5,153 bases of DNA from Anaerobacillus sp. (GCA_007120055.1 SKOL01000111.1:1-5153), one strand, 5' to 3'. Shown: positions 1 through 5,153, counted from the first letter of the stretch. The notes: generated by a model from the letters alone, not told the origin. A program made the numbers and translations.

Positions 1-573
1 TTATTTAACTCTATGTCAAGAGATGCTTTTGATACTGTTAGCCTCTTTCCGAGTTTATTTAGATTTGATGGGGATGGAAGGGTTATTGAACTTTATAGAA
101 TAACTAATACAAATTTGTATCAATTATATAAAAGTAAAATTGCTATTCAGCGAGTAATTGGATCTTTTGAATGTATTATTATGACAACTTTATTACTTCT
201 CATCATACCCCTTGCTTGGTACGAAGTTATTTTTGTCTTAAGTATTGTCTTAATGAATGCCATTTGCGTTCCCCATTTAATGACCCTTCCTTCTTTTGCA
301 ACGCCTCATTTTAATAGGCAACATTTTAGTGAGGCAGAAGACTATTTAGAGAATGATATAGTTCAAAGTCAAGTAAATGATCGATTGGTTCAATTTTTAT
401 TGTTAATAAGCATAATTCCTATTATTTTCTTGGTTGTTATCGATCTACCTTTTTTACAAATATACCTTACTAGTTCTTTATTTATCTTAATTACTACTTG
501 TATCGTATACGGTGTAACATATATTGCTAGGTATAAATTGAGTGTAAAATATGAGCATAAAGATTTGCTGTGA
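1..573 (+). CDS. ABC-2-like exporter permease, C-terminal part (5' end outside window)
   Basis: The reading frame is open from base 1 and has no ribosome binding site before its first ATG at 13, so the gene almost certainly begins upstream. About 190 residues are visible. They begin with a hydrophilic stretch containing FPSLFRFDGDGR (visible residues 16-27), which resembles the 'FG-DG-G' segment of ABC-2-like export permeases. Four hydrophobic segments follow, at roughly residues 55-72, 74-92, 128-147 and 153-175, with a polar acidic loop near 103-127 (SEAEDYLEND). It ends in a short basic/acidic tail. The stop codon directly abuts the SD of the next gene, an ABC ATPase, so the two probably form one transporter with this as the membrane part. 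The family assignment is inferred from topology, the DG motif and the neighbour; another multi-spanning membrane protein, such as the large membrane protein of circular-bacteriocin clusters, cannot be excluded. The substrate is unknown. Confidence 0.68.
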   Translation, partial: LFNSMSRDAFDTVSLFPSLFRFDGDGRVIELYRITNTNLYQLYKSKIAIQRVIGSFECIIMTTLLLLIIPLAWYEVIFVLSIVLMNAICVPHLMTLPSFATPHFNRQHFSEAEDYLENDIVQSQVNDRLVQFLLLISIIPIIFLVVIDLPFLQIYLTSSLFILITTCIVYGVTYIARYKLSVKYEHKDLL

Positions 574-578
574 AGGAG
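573..578 (+). promoter_or_regulatory. Shine-Dalgarno AAGGAG that fixes a TTG start at 588
   Basis: AAGGAG lies immediately at the stop codon of the upstream gene. A GTG at 570 in the same frame as the ATPase would place this SD inside the coding sequence and has no SD of its own. The in-frame TTG at 588 lies 9 bases after the SD, which is normal spacing. The close packing suggests translational coupling of permease and ATPase. Confidence 0.8.
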
Positions 579-587
579 ACTAATATT

Positions 588-1226
588 TTGTGTTTAAAAG
601 TGAGAAATGTAGCGAAAAGGTATAAAGTTGAAGAGCCTCTTCTTGAGAATGTTTCTTTTGAAATAAACGATGGGGAACGAATCGCAATCTTGGGTGAAAA
701 TGGCGCAGGGAAAACAACCTTTTTAAAAACAATAGTTGGAATAATCAAACCTGATAAAGGAGAAATATTATTTAACGGAATTGATATTTGGGAGGATCCA
801 AATGTTAAGAGAGAAATTGGTTACATGGGAGCAGAACACTTCTTCTACGAAAAATTAACAGTTAGAGAGAACCTTACACTTATTTCTGCTTTATATGGCA
901 TGCATCAAATTAATAAAAAAATTGAAGAATTCGGGTTGAGGCTACATATTTCTGATTCTCTAGATAAGCCAATTCAAGAATTATCAAGTGGTATGAAAAG
1001 AAAAGTGCAAATTATTTCAGCATTTATGCACGAACCTAATCTAGTTATTTTAGATGAACCTTTCAATACTTTAGATATAGAAACAACCAAAACTTTAACT
1101 GAACTTATGAAAAATTATAAAGGGGCAATTTTGTTTACAACTCATGAAATAGTTTATGTAAGGGAGGTGGCAAATAAGGTATTCAAAGTAGATAAAGGAA
1201 CATTAATAGCTGAAAATAATTTATAA
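588..1226 (+). CDS. ABC exporter ATP-binding protein (CcmA/NatA-type)
   Basis: This cytoplasmic ATPase subunit probably drives the membrane protein encoded just upstream. With the TTG start it has 212 residues, a compact single nucleotide-binding domain with no C-terminal extension. Visible motifs are Walker A GENGAGKTT (residues 36-44), ABC signature LSSGMKRK (132-139), Walker B LVILDEP (152-158), the D-loop NTLD (160-163) and the switch histidine in TTHE (H186). The Q-loop region reads YMGAEHFFYEKLTVREN (79-95) and contains no glutamine; A82-E83 occupy that place. The signature and loop pattern fit exporter ATPases of the CcmA/NatA/lantibiotic-immunity group rather than importers. The upstream GTG at 570 would add six residues but lacks a ribosome binding site. 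The stop is 11 bases before the next start. ATPase identity is very secure; the substrate is not known. Confidence 0.93.
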   Translation: MCLKVRNVAKRYKVEEPLLENVSFEINDGERIAILGENGAGKTTFLKTIVGIIKPDKGEILFNGIDIWEDPNVKREIGYMGAEHFFYEKLTVRENLTLISALYGMHQINKKIEEFGLRLHISDSLDKPIQELSSGMKRKVQIISAFMHEPNLVILDEPFNTLDIETTKTLTELMKNYKGAILFTTHEIVYVREVANKVFKVDKGTLIAENNL

Positions 1227-1237
1227 GGGGGCGGAGC

Positions 1238-1483
1238 ATGATGTTTAATGATAGCTCTAGTCAAAAACTTATTACAAAAATCAAGCGAAATGTTGTCTCT
1301 CCTACGTTTTGGATAACACACCTTGTTATTTATATGCTGGTATTTATTTATATACGATCGATGGATTCTCCGCAATGGCTAGAAGTAATGTGGCTTTTTG
1401 GATACCCAGTTTTAAACTCACTTACTTACTGCCTTCTTGTAACATATAGATTATCTAAAAATAACCATACTAAATCTTCCTAA
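1238..1483 (+). CDS. Small protein with two predicted membrane segments, unknown function
   Basis: The 81-residue product is not one I recognise. It has a short polar and basic N-terminus (SSSQKLITKIKRN), a hydrophobic segment at about 22-39 (FWITHLVIYMLVFIYI), a short loop with MDSPQW, a second hydrophobic segment at about 49-70, and a basic polar tail (RLSKNNHTKSS). Basic residues at both ends suggest that both termini are cytoplasmic. The start is preceded by a G-rich SD (AAGGGGGCGGAG, 1225-1236). Tandem ATGs at 1238 and 1241 are both possible; the second has the better distance to GGAG. It is sandwiched between two ABC transporter modules, so an accessory or immunity role is plausible. 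Small membrane proteins of this kind occur in bacteriocin loci, but I see no diagnostic motif. Confidence 0.8.
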   Translation: MMFNDSSSQKLITKIKRNVVSPTFWITHLVIYMLVFIYIRSMDSPQWLEVMWLFGYPVLNSLTYCLLVTYRLSKNNHTKSS

Positions 1484-1505
1484 TTAAAGAAAGGAGATAT
1501 ATACT

Positions 1506-1586
1506 TTGGAAATTATAGCAGGCTTGTTTGGTGCTTTGTTATTATCTACTGTCATTGTAATTTTTTCGAATAAACAAAAAAAGTAA
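1506..1586 (+). CDS. Candidate 26-residue single-pass membrane peptide
   Basis: A TTG at 1506 lies 9 bases after a strong SD (AAAGGAGAT, 1490-1498) and opens a 26-codon frame ending in TAA at 1584. The product begins MEIIAGLFGALLL, continues through a valine/isoleucine-rich stretch and ends in SNKQKK. It is thus one hydrophobic helix of about 19 residues with a lysine-rich C-terminal end, expected to be cytoplasmic by the positive-inside rule. The SD is at least as good as those of the neighbouring large genes, and a TTG start is also inferred for the ATPase gene at 588. No other start codon suits this SD: the next gene begins more than 100 bases further on. It may be a small transporter subunit or regulator (KdpF and AcrZ are precedents for the size class), an immunity peptide, or a toxin-like or bacteriocin-like peptide. 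No homology is recognised, and expression is inferred only from the translation signals. Confidence 0.62.
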   Translation: MEIIAGLFGALLLSTVIVIFSNKQKK

Positions 1587-1595
1587 AATTAAAGT

Positions 1596-1604
1596 GGGGG
1601 GGGG
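1596..1604 (+). promoter_or_regulatory. Nine-G tract serving as SD of the adaptor gene
   Basis: An uninterrupted run of nine G residues lies 8 bases before the GTG start at 1613, where the SD should be, and no AGGAGG-like alternative is present. It is followed by the palindrome GATCGATC (1604-1611), so the tract plus ATC resembles a degenerate GGAGGTGATC. Homopolymers of this length can gain or lose bases, which here would alter SD spacing without shifting a reading frame. Confidence 0.6.
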
Positions 1605-1612
1605 ATCGATCT

Positions 1613-2767
1613 GTGAGAAAACTAATGTTGAGTTTACTTGTTATTATAGGAGTTTTGAGTCTCATATCCTTTAATGCTTGGCAGAACAGTTCCTTTAATG
1701 ATACAGATGTTGAAATTATCAACTTAGAGAGTAAATCTTTATCTTCACATATATTTATTTCAGGCATTTTGAATTACGCAGATGAAACAGATATTTATTA
1801 TTTGGCGACAGATGGTGAATTTAAAAAATTTAATGTGAGAGATAGACAAAGAGTAGAAAAAGGAGATCCTCTATTTACCTTGGATGATCAAGAGCTACAA
1901 AGAGAACTTTATCATTTAGATTTAGATATTGAGTCCCATTATTTACATATTGATCAATTAGAAGAAGAAGAAATTAATCTAAAAGAACAATTAGAGGATG
2001 TAGAAAATACTTTGGAAAGAGCCGAGTCAGAAAGCGTAAATGCTATTGACTCCTATGAGAATCAAAGAGAAGAGTTAATACTTCAATTGTATCAGCTTAA
2101 TATGGACAAAGATTTAATAGATATAGATCTGCGTAGATCTCTGGCTGATAAAGAAAATGTAGAGAATAGCATTTCAAATTTACAATATTTGAGCCCGGTT
2201 ACGGGAATTGTTCATATCAATGATTTTCAAGTACTGAACGGGGACCCTCAAGGGGGTGAAGTGATAATGACAATCTTATCTGAAGAATATATAGTGGATG
2301 GAGTCGTATCAGAATATGATTTGTTACAAATCACTCAAGGACAAAATGTTATAGTTTCGAGTGATGCAATAATTGGTGAGGAATGGATTGGAAAAATTCA
2401 ATATATATCAGAGGTTCCGGGAGCTATTTCAGAAGAAGAAAGTTCAACTCAATTATCTGAATATCCTATAAAAGTGGGGTTGGAAGAAGCGTCTTTGGAT
2501 TTTAGGAAAGGATTTGAAATGAGATTGAACATTGAAGTTGAGAACAAAGAAACACTAGCTTTACCTATAGAAAGCGTTGTTCAAGTAGATGATAATTACA
2601 AAGTTTATTTACACCATGAAGGAAAAGCAGAAGAAAGAATTATTGAAGAAGGGATAGTAACTAGAGGGCATGTTGAAGTATTAGAGGGAATTACAGAAAG
2701 TGATCCTGTTATTATCAACCATGAAATAATTCATGATGGTAAATTGGAAGTGATTAGAAATGATTAG
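1613..2767 (+). CDS. HlyD/MacA-family membrane-anchored adaptor of an ABC exporter
   Basis: The 384-residue protein resembles MacA and Bacillus YknX, which sit on the outer face of the membrane and bind the MacB-type permease. An N-terminal signal anchor (residues 3-20, LMLSLLVIIGVLSLISF) has basic R2-K3 before it and no lipobox cysteine. The first half of a lipoyl-like domain follows at about 60-92 (VEKGDPLFTLDD). A long charged coiled-coil hairpin spans about 95-190, rich in E, L and Q. The second lipoyl half is at about 191-222, marked by LSPVTGIVHIND. Beta-barrel and membrane-proximal regions complete the protein, including MRLNIEVENKETLALPIESVV (303-323), a typical adaptor segment. The length is normal for the family. 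The GTG start is chosen because it precedes the signal anchor and lies 8 bases after the G tract; ATG at 1625 is too far from it. The gene overlaps the next one by 8 bases, indicating coupled translation. Confidence 0.9.
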   Translation: MRKLMLSLLVIIGVLSLISFNAWQNSSFNDTDVEIINLESKSLSSHIFISGILNYADETDIYYLATDGEFKKFNVRDRQRVEKGDPLFTLDDQELQRELYHLDLDIESHYLHIDQLEEEEINLKEQLEDVENTLERAESESVNAIDSYENQREELILQLYQLNMDKDLIDIDLRRSLADKENVENSISNLQYLSPVTGIVHINDFQVLNGDPQGGEVIMTILSEEYIVDGVVSEYDLLQITQGQNVIVSSDAIIGEEWIGKIQYISEVPGAISEEESSTQLSEYPIKVGLEEASLDFRKGFEMRLNIEVENKETLALPIESVVQVDDNYKVYLHHEGKAEERIIEEGIVTRGHVEVLEGITESDPVIINHEIIHDGKLEVIRND

Positions 2768-3428
2768 TTTAAGAAACGTCGGAATGAATTATCAAATTGG
2801 AGAGGAAAATATACACGTATTAAAAGATATCAATCTTGACATTCGTTTGGGAGAATGTATCTCAATCATGGGCCCTTCTGGATCTGGAAAATCAACGTTA
2901 ATGAACATTATAGGATGTTTAACACGTCCTTCTACAGGAGAATATCTTTTCGAAGATAAGAGTGTTACCACCCTCACAGATAATAATCTTGCAAAGATTA
3001 GAAATGAAAAAATCGGTTTTATTTTTCAACAATTTCATCTGTTGCCAAAATTAAGCACTATAAAAAATGTAGAATTACCAATGATTTATTATGGTTTAAG
3101 TAAAAAAGAGCGGATCCAGAAAGCGACTACTTTATTAAAAATGCTAGAAATGGAAAAGCGTATGTGGCACTTACCTACAGAATTATCGGGTGGACAAAAA
3201 CAACGAGTAGCTATTGCTAGGTCATTAGTAAACAGCCCATCTATTATCTTAGCAGATGAACCTACTGGAGCTCTTGATTCGAAAAACAGCATAGTAATAA
3301 TGAACCTACTTCAGCATTTTAATAAGAAAGGGACTACTATTGTTGTCGTCACACACGATCCCGAAATAGCTAAGTTTACTGATAAAAAGATAACTATTGA
3401 AGATGGAAGGATTACTAACGTCATCTAG
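2760..3428 (+). CDS. MacB/LolD-type ABC transporter ATP-binding protein
   Basis: This 222-residue nucleotide-binding subunit works with the adaptor before it and the permease after it. All motifs are intact: Walker A GPSGSGKST (38-46), Q-loop FIFQQFHLLPKLS (Q90), signature LSGGQKQRVAIAR (142-154), Walker B IILADEPTGALDS (162-174, with E167 catalytic) and switch H199 in VVVTHD. The FQQFHLLP segment and ADEPTGALDS are typical of the MacB/LolD/YknY group, which powers mechanotransmission rather than pore transport. In Gram-negative MacB the ATPase and permease are fused; here they are separate genes, as is usual in Firmicutes. The ATG overlaps the end of the adaptor gene (ATGATTAG, 2760-2767), with a GGAAGTGAT SD at 2746-2754 inside that gene. 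Family identity is secure. Confidence 0.96.
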   Translation: MISLRNVGMNYQIGEENIHVLKDINLDIRLGECISIMGPSGSGKSTLMNIIGCLTRPSTGEYLFEDKSVTTLTDNNLAKIRNEKIGFIFQQFHLLPKLSTIKNVELPMIYYGLSKKERIQKATTLLKMLEMEKRMWHLPTELSGGQKQRVAIARSLVNSPSIILADEPTGALDSKNSIVIMNLLQHFNKKGTTIVVVTHDPEIAKFTDKKITIEDGRITNVI

Positions 3429-3462
3429 CCTTCTTCAGAACATTAAGCCAAGATAAAGAAGG
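3429..3462 (+). repeat. Inverted repeat covering part of the permease SD
   Basis: CCTTCTT (3429-3435) directly after the ATPase stop is exactly complementary to AAGAAGG (3456-3462), with a 20-base spacer. The right arm overlaps the start of the G-rich SD (AAGAAGGGGGAG, 3456-3467) of the permease gene. As RNA it could partly hide that ribosome binding site. There is no T-tract, so it is not a terminator. Seven pairs with a long loop is a weak structure and may be chance. Confidence 0.35.
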
Positions 3463-3476
3463 GGGAGAAAATTAAC

Positions 3477-4664
3477 GTGAATATAACTGAAAATATTCGC
3501 ATTGCTCTTTTCTCTATTTTTGCTCATAAAATGAGATCACTTTTAACAATGCTTGGCATAATTATCGGTATAAGTTCAGTTATTGCAATTGTTTCCATCG
3601 GGCAAGGTGGAGATCGAATGTTGAAATCACAATTTACAGGTAATGAAAATATTATTGATATTTATTACCAACCTACGGATGAAGAAATTCAATCGAATCC
3701 AGATATTTGGAAAAAAAGTTTTTTCACTGAAGAAAGTATCGAATCATTACAAGACATTGACAACGTAGAAGAGGTTATTACATCTTTTTCAAGTTTAGAA
3801 AAAGTTTTTTATCGCGAAGAGGGAGTTGAAGCTACAGTACACGGTATCAATCAAACATACTCTCAAATTAACTCCATGGATTTATCTGCCGGACAATTTT
3901 TCTTAGATTCAGATTTTATAAGCGCTAACAGAGTTGCTTTTATTACTAACACGTTGAACAAGCAATTATTTAATGGTGATGGGGTAGGAAAGGTTATCCA
4001 AGTAAATGCTCAGCCCATTGAAATTATAGGTGTGTTGAAAGATAGTGAGGGGCTATTTTCTTTAGGATTAAGCGAATTGTACATTCCTGCTAATACTTGG
4101 AGGAATTTATACGGATTAGCAGAAATTAATGAAGTATCTCTTCAAGTATCTAATATAGATTATATAGAATCAGTCAGTGATGCAGCTATCAACCAATTAA
4201 ACCGACTTCATAACACAACAAATTTTCAAGTCGTGAACATAGAAGAGATGTCCAGAGGAATAAGTCAAATCACTGGGATCATGACAGCTATTATTGCAGG
4301 TATTGCAAGTATTTCACTTTTTGTAGGTGGAATAGGAGTGATGAATATTATGTTAGTGTCGGTTACAGAAAGAACAAAAGAAATAGGGATACGTAAATCT
4401 CTTGGTGCTACTAAAACGCAGATCCTTGTTCAATTCTTAATCGAAGCTGTTGTTATAGCCTTTATTGGGGGAATAATCGGAACTATATTAGGCATAGGAA
4501 TCTCGTTAATCGCTTCTCTAATGTTAGGGTGGCCTTTTCTAATTTCCATACACGCAGTATGGATTGGTCTCTTATTTTCTGTAGGAACAGGAATATTTTT
4601 CGGAGTCTTACCTGCTCGAAAAGCATCCAATTTACAACCTGCTGAAGCATTTAACTATGAGTAG
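3477..4664 (+). CDS. MacB/FtsX-family ABC transporter permease
   Basis: The 395-residue protein has the standard architecture of this family and is full length. A cytoplasmic amphipathic start (NIRIALFSIFAHKMRSLLTM) leads into TM1 at about 21-43, including LGIIIGISSVIAIVSIGQG. An extracytoplasmic MacB core domain follows at about 45-262. Three C-terminal segments lie at about 265-293, 317-350 and 360-380. The conserved FtsX-domain stretch GIGVMNIMLVSV, then TERTKEIGIRKSLGA (286-311), sits after TM2, and the end has the usual LPARKASNLQPAEAF. With the adaptor and ATPase it should form a tripartite complex that expels a peptide, lipid or hydrophobic drug from the membrane or outer surface. GTG at 3477 follows a GGGGGAG SD by 9 bases. 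It is the last gene of the operon, and insertion-sequence DNA follows about 40 bases later. The substrate cannot be read from the sequence. Confidence 0.95.
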   Translation: MNITENIRIALFSIFAHKMRSLLTMLGIIIGISSVIAIVSIGQGGDRMLKSQFTGNENIIDIYYQPTDEEIQSNPDIWKKSFFTEESIESLQDIDNVEEVITSFSSLEKVFYREEGVEATVHGINQTYSQINSMDLSAGQFFLDSDFISANRVAFITNTLNKQLFNGDGVGKVIQVNAQPIEIIGVLKDSEGLFSLGLSELYIPANTWRNLYGLAEINEVSLQVSNIDYIESVSDAAINQLNRLHNTTNFQVVNIEEMSRGISQITGIMTAIIAGIASISLFVGGIGVMNIMLVSVTERTKEIGIRKSLGATKTQILVQFLIEAVVIAFIGGIIGTILGIGISLIASLMLGWPFLISIHAVWIGLLFSVGTGIFFGVLPARKASNLQPAEAFNYE

Positions 4665-4703
4665 TTACTTTCAAACAATGTAAATGAATATTGCATCGCA
4701 ATA
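4665..4703. other. Short spacer between permease stop and IS; small 6-bp palindrome, no terminator
   Basis: The operon ends at 4664. The AT-rich spacer holds only a short perfect inverted repeat, TATTGC-ATC-GCAATA (4689-4703). It is not followed by a T-tract, so it does not look like an intrinsic terminator. The original terminator may lie beyond the insertion sequence or may have been displaced by it. Confidence 0.5.
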
Positions 4704-4707
4704 GAGC

Positions 4708-4725
4708 CGGAAGTGCGAAATTCCG
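4708..4725 (+). repeat. Probable left terminal repeat region of the IS
   Basis: CGGAAGTGCGAAATTCCG has the IS5-like GGAAG-TGCGAA core. It is itself a small inverted repeat, with CGGAA at 4708-4712 and TTCCG at 4721-4725. The assignment as the IS end rests on this resemblance and its place ahead of the transposase; the matching right end is outside the window. Confidence 0.45.
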
Positions 4726-4760
4726 AATCATTAATTGGGGGATACTGAATAACTTGTTTT

Positions 4761-4787
4761 TCGCTGATATAAAAGGATTTTCAGCGA
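4761..4787 (+). repeat. 7-bp inverted repeat in the IS leader
   Basis: TCGCTGA (4761-4767) and TCAGCGA (4781-4787) are perfectly complementary around a 13-base AT-rich spacer. The repeat lies upstream of the longer hairpin and may add leader structure or be a transposase-binding site. No T-run follows, so a terminator role is not supported. Confidence 0.45.
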
Positions 4788-4799
4788 CAAATATCGAAG

Positions 4800-4848
4800 C
4801 TAAGTGCAAGGAAAAGACGGATGTGTATGTAAATTACCTTGCACTTGG
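4800..4848 (+). repeat. Long hairpin abutting the transposase ribosome binding site
   Basis: AAGTGCAAGG (4802-4811) pairs perfectly with CCTTGCACTT (4837-4846). In RNA the stem extends by U4801-G4847 and C4800-G4848, giving 12 pairs around a 25-base loop. G4847 and G4848 are the first two bases of the transposase SD GGAGG (4847-4851), which is 9 bases before ATG 4861. The structure could therefore limit translation from transcripts that enter the element from outside. Confidence 0.65.
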
Positions 4849-4860
4849 AGGCGATTCATC

Positions 4861-5153
4861 ATGTACGATCACTCTGAAGATCAATGTATTCTTCCTGATG
4901 ACTTCTTCCTTCCTTTTGGTGGAAAACTCTCGGCCAATAACCGTTGGGTTCGATTAACAGCCCTCATCCCTTGGCATAAAGTCGAACAGATGTATAAAGA
5001 TCAACTCGGAGATGTCCATCAAGGCGCACGTCCCTATCCTGTTCGTATGGCCCTGGGTGCTTTGATTATCAAGGAACGCCTTGGAACAAGCGATCAGGAA
5101 ACAGTCGAACAAGTAGCTGAGAACCCTTACCTGCAGTACTTTCTCGGTCTAAA
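4861..5153 (+). CDS. IS5-like transposase, N-terminal part (3' end outside window)
   Basis: An ATG at 4861, 9 bases after a GGAGG SD, opens a frame that stays open for 97 codons to the window edge. The start reads MYDHSEDQCILPDDFFLPFGG. Then come NRWVRLTALIPWHKVEQMY (residues 27-45), VRMALGALIIKERLGTSDQET (61-81) and ENPYLQYFLGL (87-97). This pattern, with LIPW, the R-ALGALIIKE helix and the NPYLQYFLG end, matches the N-terminal DUF772-type domain of IS5-like transposases found in Bacillaceae. The catalytic DDE region would lie beyond the window, so it cannot be told whether the gene is intact. Codons are richer in C and G than in the operon to the left, in keeping with a separate origin. Confidence 0.88.
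   Translation, partial: MYDHSEDQCILPDDFFLPFGGKLSANNRWVRLTALIPWHKVEQMYKDQLGDVHQGARPYPVRMALGALIIKERLGTSDQETVEQVAENPYLQYFLGL

Larger units (their letters stand above)
4704..5153 (+). mobile_element. IS5-family-like insertion sequence, left part (continues past window)
   Basis: The region contains the 5' part of a transposase gene preceded by a 150-base leader. Near its left edge the sequence GGAAGTGCGAA (4709-4719) resembles the terminal repeat of the classical IS5 element, which as I recall it reads GGAAGGTGCGAA. Base composition shifts from AT-rich in the operon to about 46% GC in the transposase. The exact outer end (between about 4704 and 4709) and the target duplication cannot be fixed because the right end is not in the window. 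Confidence 0.75.

Noticed and set aside
570..590. GTG at 570 as start of the first ATPase
   Set aside because: It would put the only good SD (573-578) inside the gene and has none upstream; TTG at 588 has correct spacing.
527..1375. Minus-strand open frames at 527-748 and 1154-1375
   Set aside because: They lie opposite strongly supported + strand genes, lack SDs and encode no recognisable product; they are shadows of the coding frames.
1483..1613. Internal promoter between the small membrane gene and the adaptor gene
   Set aside because: AT-rich candidates (for example TTGTTT at 1524) have no -10 box at suitable spacing, so the operon is taken as continuous.
2792..3292. Minus-strand open frames opposite the MacB-type ATPase (2792-2977 and 3089-3292)
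   Set aside because: The + strand carries a full set of conserved ABC motifs here; the opposite frames are incidental.
4754..4773. Promoter with TTGTTT (4754-4759) and TATAAA (4768-4773) in the IS leader
   Set aside because: The two boxes are only 8 bases apart, too close for a sigma-70-type promoter; no better pair was found.
4691..4957. Open frame of 88 codons across the IS left end and the transposase start
   Set aside because: It has no SD, crosses the proposed IS boundary and overlaps the well-supported transposase frame in another register; the translation shows no recognisable family pattern.
1..5153. CRISPR arrays, tRNA or rRNA genes, riboswitches
   Set aside because: No regularly spaced direct repeats, cloverleaf-like sequence or conserved RNA motif was seen on either strand, and nearly all DNA to 4664 is occupied by protein genes.

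Overview
The window looks like chromosome or plasmid DNA of a low-GC Gram-positive bacterium, most likely a Bacillaceae-type Firmicute. The coding DNA is AT-rich (roughly one third GC by eye). Strong Shine-Dalgarno (SD) sequences of the AAGGAG type precede the genes, GTG and TTG starts are common, and the transposase at the right edge resembles IS5-type transposases that I associate with Bacillaceae. The species cannot be told from the sequence.

Positions 1-4664 hold seven tightly packed genes, all on the + strand, which look like one operon. In order they are: the C-terminal part of a multi-spanning membrane protein, probably an ABC-2-like exporter permease (1-573, cut by the window edge); a compact exporter-type ABC ATPase (588-1226, TTG start); an 81-residue protein with two predicted membrane segments (1238-1483); a 26-codon open frame for a one-pass hydrophobic peptide with a lysine-rich tail (1506-1586); a membrane-anchored HlyD/MacA-type adaptor (1613-2767); a MacB/LolD-type ABC ATPase (2760-3428, overlapping the adaptor gene by 8 bases); and a MacB/FtsX-type permease (3477-4664).

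The operon therefore encodes two ABC systems. The first is a permease plus ATPase. The second is a complete adaptor-ATPase-permease set of the MacAB/YknXYZ type. Two very small membrane proteins sit between them. This arrangement is known from Gram-positive peptide export, immunity and bacteriocin loci (the AS-48 EFGH accessory transporter and YknWXYZ are precedents), so a role in exporting or resisting an antimicrobial peptide is a reasonable inference. No substrate, precursor peptide or modification enzyme lies inside the window; if there is one it would be upstream of position 1.

From about 4704 the character changes. An IS5-family-like insertion sequence begins just after the last transporter gene, with an IS5-like end motif near 4709, two inverted repeats in its leader, and a transposase gene starting at 4861 that runs off the right edge. 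Its coding DNA is clearly richer in GC (about 46% by hand count). The most unusual points are the unannotated 26-residue peptide gene, a run of nine G residues acting as the adaptor's ribosome binding site, and a long inverted repeat that abuts the transposase ribosome binding site.
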